From: Diphasiastrum complanatum
Lineage: Eukaryota; Streptophyta; Lycopodiopsida; Lycopodiales; Lycopodiaceae
Direction of reading: 5' to 3'
Assembly: GCA_029204225.1 (NCBI GenBank)
Contig: CM055113.1
Span: 17,522,445 to 17,586,444, forward strand
Length of the DNA: 64,000 nucleotides
How positions within the stretch are numbered: position 1 is the first letter of the stretch; every line of letters starts with the position of its first letter. A program made the position numbers and the translations under genes. Below, piece by piece: positions 55,089 through 64,000 of this stretch. A model generated the notes under the pieces. The model was not told where the DNA came from and did no database searches. It saw only the letters and a list, made by a program, of their open reading frames with translations.

Positions 55089-55490
55089 CTAGTGGGTTAT
55101 GACATTGACTTGGTAGAGCCATGGTCGTCCTAATAATACTTTATATGATGATTCTCTTGTAGTCCTTAAAATAATAAAATCCATTAGGGACTTATGGTCT
55201 CCAATATAGACTGTAACTTGGGACAATTCTCCTATCAGTGATTTTCTAGTTGCATCAGCTAACTTCGAATGTCTTAATGTGGGTGCTATTCTATGGTGAA
55301 TGCCTAACTCGTATGTTGTTTCTTCAGTCATTATATTTACACTAGATCCAGAATCTATGGGCACACTATCTAAGATACAGCCATTGATTACTACCTGAAT
55401 CTCGGGTTGACCTTCATCACCGTAGTTAACTAGTCCTACATTGACTAATGGTAACTTCGCTTTTTTTTTTTTTTTTTTCCTTTGCAAAAA
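55089..55490 (-). CDS. Gypsy G retropepsin domain 1
   Basis: A full retropepsin fold of ~130 residues after a poly-Lys start encoded by a T-run on the plus strand (55460-55480). It shows IQVVINGCILDSVPIDSGSS with DSG at 55347-55355, a flap region (SKLADATRKSLIGELSQVTV) and the terminal LLGRPW. It would cut the polyprotein. The stop at 55089 separates it from the next domain. The poly-A codon run is prone to slippage, so the upstream frame is uncertain. Confidence 0.8.
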   Translation of the reverse strand, partial: FLQRKKKKKKAKLPLVNVGLVNYGDEGQPEIQVVINGCILDSVPIDSGSSVNIMTEETTYELGIHHRIAPTLRHSKLADATRKSLIGELSQVTVYIGDHKSLMDFIILRTTRESSYKVLLGRPWLYQVNVITH

Positions 55491-55532
55491 TTGCTTAATT
55501 TCTTTTTTATAATATGGAGTATCCTCTAATAA

Positions 55533-56440
55533 CTATTTGAGAGTTATATTGGTCATTCTGGAGACAAGGTCTTTCACTATATCATATGAACAAGTTCTAA
55601 GTGGCGATAGATCTCTAGGTATCTCGTTACTTATAACTGGATCTAAGAATGTTACTTTTTTAACTTTTCTGGTTTCTTCGTCTAAAAGCTTTTTAGCTTC
55701 CGAACTAATATCAACATCATAATATTTTTTAGTAGGCCTATCAGGGTCTAATTCTTTACTATTATAAATTTCTACTGGTTGTTCTGCGACTTTCACTTTT
55801 TCTGTTGCATTTTTCGCAGATTTCGTCTTCTTAATTTTCTTCTTATATTTAAGAGTTGAAGAATCTTTACTACTTCTAGTAGTTACTTTATTTATCTCTA
55901 CATCTAAATCAGGCCATTGATGGTCTTGATCTTGTGATTCGGACTCTACTTCTATCCTTTGAACTACCAAGTGAGTGTTAGTTTTAGATGGCCGAAGGTC
56001 ATCTTCTCTACGCGAGTTTACAAACCTCGGTTTAGACCGCGACTGTTGTGACTGAGGACATTCAGCAGTGACATGCCCTTTGCCTTTACAGTTAGCATAG
56101 AGCGGCACACATCCTACTGACATCTTGGGTTCAGGGCAATCAGGCGAATAATGACTCAAGGCTCCGCAATTGTAGCATGAACCCCTTGCTTTGGGTGGAG
56201 GAGTGAAATCTCTTGTCCCTCCTCTACGCAAAATAGTATACTGTTGACCAGTACACTGTTTTGGTATAATGTTCTTTTGGTTAGTAGGAGTTGCGATATA
56301 AGCTACCTCCTCATGATTATTAATCGGATAGAGAAATAATTTCTCTTCTAAATAGTTAGCCTGTAAACTGGGACAATTAGTCTTAGAATGACCTTCCTTC
56401 TCACAAGCGGTACACCAAACATTGGCGTTAAGCTTTGTTT
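55533..56440 (-). pseudogene. Gypsy G gag C-terminus with three zinc knuckles
   Basis: Minus strand: CTACEKEGHSKTNC (~56400) and, in another frame, CYNCGALSHYSPDC (~56170), then a degenerate third, YANCKGKGHVTAEC (first Cys replaced by Tyr). A Lys/Ser-rich linker with KYKKKIKKTKS follows, then a segment ending at 55533. CCHC knuckles bind the packaged RNA. One frame break lies between 56428 and 56231. Confidence 0.82.
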
Positions 56441-57602
56441 TTTTTCCATTTGGCTTTAACGTCGGACATCTGAACTTCTAAATCACTCATTTCTTTTGCT
56501 AATATCTCAATACTTTTTCTTAATAGATCCATCTTTTTGGATTTCTCCATTTTTTTCTTTCTATTTAAATTCCTACTCTTTGATTTTCTATAAGAAGATT
56601 CTTCCTTTGATGAAGAAAAATAAGATGAATACTCTGAAGACTCTTCCTCATCTGCTGAATCAGATTTTGATTCAGACTCAGTAGATGATTCAGATTCTTC
56701 TGTATGTTTCGATTTATGCTTTTTGCTACTTTTTCTCTCATTTCTCCGTCTACGAGAAATTCGAGAAGTTTCGTAATTTTCGGCAGAGGCAATGACATTT
56801 TCCAAAGAGGTCATCAATCCACGTCGACAATAACAATCCATTTTCTTACGCAAAGCCACCCAAGAACCATCCGTTTTGCATAGGAACCAGATACTGGGCT
56901 CCTAATTTTTCTATTAAATTCTTAACTCTATGTGTATACTTTCTAAGGGAGTCCTTTGAATTTTTCTCAACAGAATTAAGCCGAGCCAACAATCTAGTGG
57001 AGTATCTTATCTCCCTAAACTGCTTAAGGAATGCTGCTTTTAAAACATTCCAAGTATTAACCATTTTCAGTACTAATTGACTATACCAAATCCTAGCCTG
57101 CTTCCGCAGAAGACCTGGCAAAATTCTAACTTGCTATAGTAATAGATTCAAACTAAGACAAATAACTGTCCGCATCTTCAGACAATGATCCCTTAAAAAA
57201 ATCGTATCTGATTTTGGTAGATGTCGGTGGCACTGGGTTTGGCATATTATCAAGTGGTGAACTTGGAGGACTAGGAGGATCTGGATCTAGACTACGCTCA
57301 GATGATGGTTCTGATGAAGAAGATTTTAATTCTGAACTTGGTTGGGAAGTGGAATCAGACGAATCTGATTCTGATGAGTCTGTAAAACTTGGTGTTTTGA
57401 CAGACCTTTTCTCAAATGAATCTACAAATGCTGTAGCAGCGTTTAAAAGATCGTTAAATGCTTCAGGTGTTAATCTTGCTCTAACTGGCGAATTTTGCAA
57501 ATTCTGCAAATACAAATCTCTAGATTTTTAATATGTTTCTAATCGATGTGCACGCTCTAAACGTTTCTGTTCAATAGTTGCTTGAGAGTATGTTCTTGGC
57601 AT
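56428..57602 (-). pseudogene. Gypsy G gag
   Basis: ATG at 57602 (MPRTYSQATIEQKRLERAHR), stop TAA ~57531, then a Ser/Pro-rich segment. The capsid-like core follows: KGSLSEDADSYL, and after a shift LLRKQARIWYSQLVLKMVNT and FREIRYSTRLLARLNSVEKN. After another shift comes a charged Ser/Glu/Lys tail (KHKSKHTEESESSTESESKS). Three frame changes make it dead. Capsid proteins form the particle shell. Confidence 0.8.
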
Positions 57603-57666
57603 GCATTACATGAGAAAGATTTGTAGACTTAATACACTTAAAAATATTACAAAAGATGAAATTCAT

Positions 57667-57686
57667 CTCCCCAGCAACGGCGCCAA
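57667..57686 (-). other. Gypsy G primer binding site
   Basis: Minus strand TTTGGCGCCGTTGCTGGGGA: two mismatch-level differences at most from the plant Tat/Athila-type site. It lies ~4 bp after the LTR end (TAACCACTAGGCCACCACA). Confidence 0.88.
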
Positions 57687-57690
57687 ATTA

Positions 57691-58300
57691 TGTGGTGGCC
57701 TAGTGGTTATAGATTTTCACAAAATTAAGAAATTAAGTAGTATAAAAAGTTTGATCGTTCTCCAAGAGAGAGAATAATCTCTTCTTTTGTATGTGTGTAA
57801 CACTTTGGCGTGTCTAAAATATCTAGACAATACATAAAAGAAAATTTGTGTTTTTTTTTTTGCATTTTAAGGTTATCAATATAAACCATACACTTCTTTC
57901 ACTTTCTATATTTCTCAAGATAAGCCATTTTCATTATTTGTACTGACTTTGAACTTGAAGGTTTTTCAACTTTCTTGTTGAGTTCAGGACAATGCATTAA
58001 GAAAACATAGGTGGCCTAGCACTTAATTGAATGGAGCTTCTTTTATATAGGAGGCACATCACAAAATTTACCCGTGTATTTTTTTTCATTCAAAACCTCA
58101 TGGAAGCAATAGTCGTAACATAGCTAATTGACATCTAAATGAATGCTTGTAACTCAAGTAAGAAACAATAAATAGTATTACTACAAAAAAAAGTAATGAT
58201 ATTCCTCAAAATAAACAAACTAGAAACTATTATTTTATTGGTAGAACTATGCTAACTTTTTTTAGTTTGTATTGGTCCACAATGACTATTTTAAATGAAG
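57691..58300 (-). repeat. Gypsy G 5' LTR (outer border uncertain)
   Basis: The minus-strand end is ACCACA at 57691. A promoter-like TATATAAAA (minus) is at 58041-58049. No second LTR copy is present to define the start, and 58300 is an estimate. Confidence 0.5.
58041..58049 (-). promoter_or_regulatory. LTR TATA box of Gypsy G
   Basis: Minus strand TATATAAAA within CTCCTATATAAAAGAAGCTC, about 350 bp before the LTR end: a usual place for the genomic RNA promoter. Confidence 0.6.
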
Positions 58301-59290
58301 CATGTCAACAATCTTTTTCAATGTGAGTAGATATAGGTTACATCATTCAAAGAGCAAGCATCTACATAGCTTTTCTCAAAAGATCACACCATGAATTTAC
58401 AATCAATAATATGTTCTCGAACGTAGGAACCTTCATATTAGTGCAATTCCAAAAGATTTTGGAAGTTTTAAACACAAAAAGAGTCCTTGATTTTGAATAT
58501 GTAATTGTGTTTCATGTGACATATATCATGTGAATGCAAACATCGTATCCAACAATGATAAGATTTCAAGGGAAGAATTGACTTCATAGAAAATTTTGTA
58601 GGCATAATTGTTATTAGAAAAATAATCAAACTACAAAAGGTTGTTTTATAATGTGTATTGACACCAAAAGAGGTTTATTTGGGCAAATGAATTTATGTAT
58701 CATGTGCACCGTAAATCCTAAATACATATTTATTCTGCAAATATCATACTCCAATGAAAAAGAATTGATTGAAATACAATATAGGCACCGATCTATATTG
58801 CAATCACTTCAATGTGTTGAATTGACTTGTTTTGTAATAGCTTTGTTCAAAATTTTCAAGATGTGACATTTGCAATCATAATTGCTTTGAATGTCGCACA
58901 TTCTGTTAAAGCAACTTCAACTCTAAGCTTATTGAAATGTTGAAGTAGTGTTAGGTACATATGCACGTTAATAGAGTTGCATCATTTAGATATTCACAAC
59001 TACATTAAAGTATAAGACATATGCTTGATTTCATTATTCTCTAGTTTTTTTCTCTTCTCTGTCCTTATTTGTGGAATGCATTGGAGTCGAACTCTTGACC
59101 TCAAGGGGGAAAATATCGAAGTTGTAATCAACTTACTACTAATGGATAGCTCAATTTTCTTGGTTTTATTTCTCCCTTTTATGTCCTCATTTTTGTGATG
59201 GGGACTGAAGTCAACCCCAAAGCCCATGGAAAGAATACATAGTCTAAACCAGCTCCCTTCTTGTTGGAGGACTGTATTCTCAATAGTATT
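58301..59290. other. No recognisable gene
   Basis: AT-rich sequence; short open frames only. It could contain the remainder of the Gypsy G LTR. No RNA gene or coding similarity. Confidence 0.4.
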
Positions 59291-59299
59291 TCTTCATTT

Positions 59300-59672
59300 C
59301 TACAAAATTTGCTATTGTCAATCATATTAATGTGTCAAGGATCTTACTAGCAATATAGTTAGCTAATTTGCAAGCAATCTATCATCAAATAGATAAGCAG
59401 TAAAGAGAGATCACACACCAACCCAAGAGAACACTTCTGAACTGTATTTACAAAAGAGACTGAAAGATATATATACACAGTCTAATTTTTGTGGGGTACC
59501 GCTGCATGACAGTTCGGTCCCCGTTACGGGATGCGTGTCCCAACTTACACTACGTGTACCGTCAAACTGGCACACATGCATACTATCACAAAGACAGTAA
59601 AAAACTCGAAATCACTGCTGAACATGGAAAGTCATGAACTGTGAGAGAAACTCGGGCTTACTTATTCTAACA
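59300..59672 (-). repeat. 3' LTR of Copia L (left border approximate)
   Basis: Minus strand starts TGTTAGAATAAGTAAGCCCG at 59672 after GGGCTTAAGGGAGAG (purine tract). It contains GGGACACGCATCCC, a word shared with the Copia J LTR at ~61580, and a TATATATAT stretch near 59470. The end near 59300 (GATCCTTGACA) is inferred. Confidence 0.55.
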
Positions 59673-59766
59673 CTCTCCCTTAAGCCCTAGTTTATCTTTC
59701 TTACAAAGAGTTTTTCTCTAAAAAACTCAAACTTATCAGTACTTAAAGGTTTAGTGAATATATCAA

Positions 59767-61480
59767 CTAACTGATTCTCTGTCTTATGTCTATTTCATTA
59801 GATAACAACTTCTCTCTAATGAAATGATACTTAATTTCCATATGCTTTGTGCATGCATGAAATACAAGATTTTTAGCTAGATGTATGGCACTCTGATTGT
59901 CACATCTGATCACAGTAGGCTTATTCTGCGGAATTCCAATGTCTTCTAACATTCTTCTTAGCCAAACTGCTTCCTGCGTAGCTGAACATAGTGCTTTGTA
60001 TTCTGCTTCTGTAGTAGGAAGAGCAACTGTGTCTTGTTTCTTACTTGACCAAGAAAATACACCATTACCAACATGAAATATATAACCTGTGGTAGATCTC
60101 CTGTCATCAATACAGCCTGCCCAATCTGAATCAACAAAGCCCTGTAAAACTTTTAAAGTATGCTGCTTCTCATATAACAATCCATGGGTTATCGTGCCCT
60201 TCACATAACGAAGAATTCTCTTCGCTGCTGTCCAATGAATCTCTCTAGGGGTAGCCATGAATTGACTTACAACGCTTACAACATAACTTATGTCAGGATG
60301 AGTAGTTGTGAGATAAATCAGCGAACCAACTAATTGACGAAATAAAGTGGCATCAACTAGTACACTCTCATCCTGATTAGATAGTTTCTTACCAACCTCC
60401 ACAGGTGTGGATACTGGCTTGCTGTCACACATTTTGAAACACTTCAAAATCTCATTCACGTACTTTGTCTGTGTTAGTGTGATGCTATTGCAACCTTGCC
60501 ATACTTCCACTCCTAAACAATAGTGCATCAAGCCAAGATCAGTCATATCAAAACTAGAGGATAAGTCTTTCTTGATTGCACCAATCAACTCATCATCATT
60601 TCCTGTGATTATGAGGTCCTCTACGTACAGCACAATCAGTGTGATACTAGAGTCACGAGCAAAGTAGTAAAGATTGAATTATGAAGAAGTGCATATCAAA
60701 CCTCTAGAAAGGAGATGCTCATCAAAGTGGCTATACCAAGCACATGGTGCTTGTTTCAATCCGTACAAGGCTTTCTTCAGCTTGCACACTTTGTCTTCCA
60801 TGCCATGTGTCACAAAGCCACTAGGTTGCTCCATGTACACTTCTTCTTCAAGTTTACCATTAAAAAATGCAGACTTTATGTCCATCTGATGTAGATTCCA
60901 TCCAAATAGTGCCGCCAAAGCAATCACCATGCAAAGTGTATTCCACTTGGCCACAGGAGCAAAGGTCTCTTCGTAGTCAATGCCCTTACTTTGTGCATAG
61001 CCTTTCACTACAAGCCTTGCTTTGTGTTTTGCAATAGTTCCATCGGCATTGTACTTTGTCCTGTATACCCATTTGTTGCCAATGGGTCTTTTGCCCTTTG
61101 GAAGATCCACTATCTCCCATGTGTCATGGTGTTGATGGAATCAATATCCTCCTGCATTGCTTTTTGCCATATCTCCTGATTTTTGGCCTCCTCAAGGCAA
61201 GAGGGTTCAGTAGATGAAATAATATCACTCATAACTGCAAGATTTACCTAAAACTTGTCAGGTTCCTTCCTCTCTCGTGTGGAATGCTAGCCTTAGCAAT
61301 TTCCCTTCCTTGTCACTCATGAGTTTAGTATACCATTTGGGTAACTTACATTGAGGTGATCTGCTACGAGGTGAATAGGAATCCCACGGTGCATCTTGCT
61401 CCTTCTTTTTATCACCTGCTACCTTAGTCTTTTTCGATCCAATAGATTTGTTTCTCACTCTCCATCTCATCTCTATGGTG
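59767..61480 (-). pseudogene. Copia L linker, reverse transcriptase and RNase H
   Basis: Minus strand: a basic linker (61470-61258), then AMQEDIDSIN, a one-base break near 61130 and the RT (VDLPKGKRPIGNKWVY, YAQSKGIDYEETFAPVA, MDIKSAFFNGKLEEEVYMEQ). TAA/TGA sits at ~60680 after GLICTSS. The palm motif reads YVED instead of YVDD. RNase H is well kept: FVDSDWAGCIDDRRSTTGY, TTEAEYKALC, RCDNQSAIHLAKN, HMEIKYHFIREKL. The frame ends at 59767, short of the usual DIFTK-type end. Copia J inserted at its upstream side. Confidence 0.88.
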
Positions 61481-61487
61481 GAAGGAG

Positions 61488-61757
61488 AGTTAGAATTAAA
61501 GTAGAATCATTGTGCTACTGTACTGTGGTTCCTATCAGTGGATAAGGATCAGTTGGCCTCGCCACAAGACAAGTCGACGGGACACGCATCCCGCCAACGG
61601 CAACCTAGGTCATGCATGGGTTGCCTGAGTGAACAACTATACGTACAATGTAATTTCATTTTGAATACAGTTGCTATGTGAGCTTGTAGTGGAGAATGTT
61701 TTCTGTCTGTGTTACTGTGTAGCATGATCTGTGTTCCTGTGCAAAGCAAATTCTAAG
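61488..61757 (+). repeat. 5' LTR of Copia J (borders approximate)
   Basis: From TTAGAATTAAAG (compare TGTTAGAATAAG of Copia L) to just before the primer site. It holds the word GGGACACGCATCCC shared with the Copia L LTR, so the two are relatives in opposite orientation. Confidence 0.5.
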
Positions 61758-61758
61758 T

Positions 61759-61770
61759 TGGTATCAAAGC
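61759..61770 (+). other. Copia J primer binding site
   Basis: TGGTATCAAAGC followed by CATACAG: one base from the initiator-Met site TGGTATCAGAGC. Confidence 0.75.
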
Positions 61771-62900
61771 CATACAGAGAGTGTACACTAAAACAACATC
61801 GCCTTTGAAGAGAGCTTCGGGAGGACTGTCTTCTGAGAGTTCGGGGTTTACGACGGGTTGAAGAAGAAAAAAGGGAAGCACTGGTGCAGAGAGTTTGGCA
61901 CACAGAAGCTTGGTGAGCTTGAGACTGTGTGAGGATTCAGAGACAAGCGTTGTCGGCTGAATCAGAACTTCAGCAAACGGATTTTGAAATTCCGAGGCAG
62001 GCTATTTGGTGTTTGCAGTGAGTGTGCATTCAATCGGATACCGTTTGACGAACAGATTGAAGCATCAGCTTTCCAACAGTAGGGCAACCTCAGAGGAAGA
62101 GGATAAGCCTGTCAGAAGACTATTTATAGGAAGCCAAGTGTAGTTTTTTTGAGAAAAACCCTAGCCTAGGGTTTGAAAGCTCAAGAAAGCGGTTTTCTCT
62201 GCATTTTGAACCTTTTTAGAAGTTGTGAAAATCTAGAGGAGGGCACCCTAGCAATGCGAATCAAACCTGAGAAGTTTGTGGCTAGCCGTGGAAGTGTGAG
62301 GGTGCAGGATTAATTCTCTATTGGCAGCCATAGCTGGTAAGGAGAGAAGAAGGAGAAGAGAAGATAGGAGGAAGCTGTGAGAGAGCGGGCAGCTCGCGCG
62401 CACCCAACGCGACGGACAGTGTAGCGCTCCGGAGGGATTCCGTGTTTACAAGTGTGAAGCTCGATGCTCAAAATGGTTCATAGCCATTAGATCTTCTCCA
62501 CATAAAATCAATGGTAGGGATTTCACAGATCAAGAGAGATGTGGATCGTCCGATCATGAAAAACCATTGGATTTAATATGAAATGGCCTGAAAGGCAAGA
62601 TGGCCTTCAATTGCATTAAAAATCTTCACTCTGAAAGCTTGTGAAGGGGCCCAACGAGTTAAATTCAAATTGAAGGGCATGATTTCTTCAAAAGGAAGAA
62701 ACAGTTTAAAAACAAGGAAAATCCCTATTTTTGGGTCCTTTGCCCGTTTTGACCCAAATGAAAGCCTATAACCTCCAAACGAAGGGCACCTGGACTGTAC
62801 CTGCAAGTACGGTACAACAAAACAGAGTGATTACAATGGAGAAAGTGTTCGGAGTGCGCCAGAAGTGATTTCACCATTTCACTGGGCACGAAGTTAGGAG
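61771..62900 (+). other. Copia J leader, no gene
   Basis: About 1.1 kb between the primer site and gag without convincing coding. Short open frames only. Unusually long for a Copia leader. Confidence 0.45.
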
Positions 62901-63446
62901 TTGACGACTGAGTGCATTTTGGTTTTGAGTGAAAGTAGCAAATTGGACGGGATTTCCAACTATGCAGTGTGAAAATTCAAAATGAAAAGCAAACTGATGG
63001 AGAAAGACGTGTGGGAAGTCATCACAGGTGATGAGAGAAGGACGCCAAATGAAGCGGATATCAAAGTGTTCGACAAAAAGATGAGGAAAGCTTTGACCTT
63101 CATTAACTTGTCAGTGAAGGATCACATCATTACCCACATTTGTAATGCTGTTACACCCAGACAAACATGGGATGTGCTAAAGGAGCAGTTCGAGACGTCA
63201 AATTCGTCAAGAATCATGTTTCTGAAGTCAAAGCTGAATAGTGCCCAAATGGAACAAGGAGAGCACATTCAGACGTACATGACCAGAATCAAGACAATGA
63301 GGGATGAACTGCATTCTATTGGTGAGCGCATACATGATGTGGAGCTGGTGCACAATGCATTGTGTGGCATTGCAGAACCCTATCAGATGTTTGTGAGCGA
63401 AATAGCATCAAGAGAAAGATTGCCAACCTTTGACGAGCTCACATGA
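62901..63446 (+). pseudogene. Copia J gag (UBN2-type)
   Basis: Starts around KLDGISNYAV; a TGA at 62970-62972 replaces the usual Trp before KFKMKSKLMEKDVWEVI. The helical capsid domain follows (AVTPRQTWDVLKEQFETSNS, LKSKLNSAQMEQGEHIQTYM, PYQMFVSEIASRERLPTFDE). A TGA at 63444-63446 interrupts, and the frame continues unshifted into the knuckle region. Particle shell protein of a Ty1/Copia element. Confidence 0.85.
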
Positions 63447-64000
63447 ATCTTAATGTAGGAAGAGCAATGACAAGAAATGGTGAAAGCTAGATGTCAAAAT
63501 ACTGACGATCAGGCACTTGTGACATGCCAAAAACAAGGCAAGGGCAAGGGCAAGAAGAAGTCTAAGCAGCAATTTGTCAAGTCTCAGGAGGATGAGGGAT
63601 CTTCCAGTAAGACCAAGAAGAAAGGCAAGTGCTTCCATTGTGGTAAAAAGGGCCATTGGAAGAGTGAATGTTGCAAATAATTTCTGGCGGAACAAGGCAA
63701 GGGGAAACCAAAACAAGCAGGTAACCTTGTCGATGAGGGTGAGATTGAAGACTCTAGCATCTTCACATCTGCGTTGTCATCTAATCAAGACGATCAAGCA
63801 TGGTATATTGACTCGGGAGCCACAAGCCACATGATAGGTAACAAGAATTGGTTCAGTAGCATGAAAGTGTTGGATAATGGAACGTCTGTTCAACAAGCAA
63901 ATGGCGAGGTGTGCAAGATCAAGGAAATAGGCACCATTTCAATCCAACTACCTGATGGAAAAAGCAGGATGATCAGGGAGGTTCTTTACGTACCAGTTTT
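63447..64000 (+). pseudogene. Copia J zinc knuckle and protease start, runs off the window
   Basis: Same frame as gag. Two more stops (TAG ~63456, TGA ~63468), a Lys-rich stretch, the CCHC knuckle CFHCGKKGHWKSEC (~63630), TAA 63678-63680, then the retropepsin with WYIDSGATSHMIGN (DSG at 63810-63818) and LPDGKSRMIREVLYVP at the window edge. Only nonsense changes, no frameshift. Confidence 0.85.

Larger units (their letters stand above)
38716..58300 (-). mobile_element. Gypsy G, split by a 14-kb DNA transposon
   Basis: One minus-strand Ty3/Gypsy element. LTR and primer site lie at 57691 and 57667, then gag, CCHC knuckles, retropepsin domain 1 and the N-terminal half of retropepsin domain 2 (down to 54676). 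The DNA transposon follows. Then come the C-terminal half of domain 2 (40648-40321), RT and RNase H (to 38716). Integrase and the 3' LTR are absent, and the left LTR border near 58.3 kb is a guess. Continuity is proved by the restored codon series across the transposon target site. Confidence 0.85.

Noticed and set aside
61549-61903. Short minus-strand open frames near 61.5-61.9 kb
   Set aside because: They fall within the LTR and primer region of Copia J.
1-64000. tRNA or rRNA genes
   Set aside because: Only tRNA-complementary primer sites of LTR elements were found; no cloverleaf or rRNA-like stretch was noticed by eye, though a covariance search was not possible.

Overview
The window is a plant nuclear stretch made almost entirely of nested, mostly dead transposable elements. 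Evidence for a land plant includes Ty3/Gypsy elements with the plant-type primer binding site TGGCGCCGTTGC..., Copia elements with initiator-Met primer sites (TGGTATCAGAGC), TATA-box LTR promoters and introns with GT..AG borders. I saw no ordinary single-copy host gene, tRNA or rRNA. A large-genome, possibly seed-free, plant is my guess; the sequence does not settle the species.

Layout, left to right. 1-751: fragment (minus) of a Gypsy accessory ORF, here called ORF-X. 757-3.1 kb: Copia-1 RT/RNase H and its likely 3' LTR. 5.9-11.8 kb: minus-strand Gypsy C (RT, RNase H, integrase, then ORF-X and a coiled-coil ORF 3' of pol). 11.8-16.07 kb: minus-strand Gypsy B of a related family with its 3' LTR. 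16.07-18.9 kb: plus-strand Gypsy F, interrupted by a minus Copia fragment. 19.8-21.4 kb: Copia-2. 21.4-32.0 kb: plus-strand Gypsy D, interrupted by a minus-strand non-autonomous LTR element (K1). 32.0-34.3 kb: Copia remnants and an LTR junction. 34.3-38.7 kb: plus-strand Gypsy E. 38.7-58 kb: minus-strand Gypsy G, split by a 14-kb DNA transposon. 59.3-61.5 kb: minus-strand Copia L. 61.5-64 kb: 5' part of plus-strand Copia J, running off the window.

The standout is the DNA transposon at 40653-54671. It has 33-bp perfect terminal inverted repeats and a 4-bp TGCA target duplication. It sits inside the retropepsin gene of Gypsy G, and removing it with one TGCA restores the retropepsin reading frame. 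It carries four intron-containing genes in two tail-to-tail pairs: a transposase-like protein (+), an unknown acidic protein (-), a fusion of a histone H3/CENP-A-like fold with a Ulp1-type cysteine protease (+), and a second unknown protein (-). A short divergent promoter with duplicated CACACGTGT boxes separates the acidic gene from the histone-protease gene. This copy is decayed by stops and frameshifts. It later received a young LTR element (K2, 48831-54314).

Stratigraphy around the transposon is clear: Gypsy G first, then the DNA transposon, then K2 (LTRs about 1% divergent by eye). Among the other elements, Gypsy C and D share two identical nonsense codons, several Gypsies share ORF-X downstream of integrase, and the K-type LTRs are studded with CACACGTGTG palindromes.
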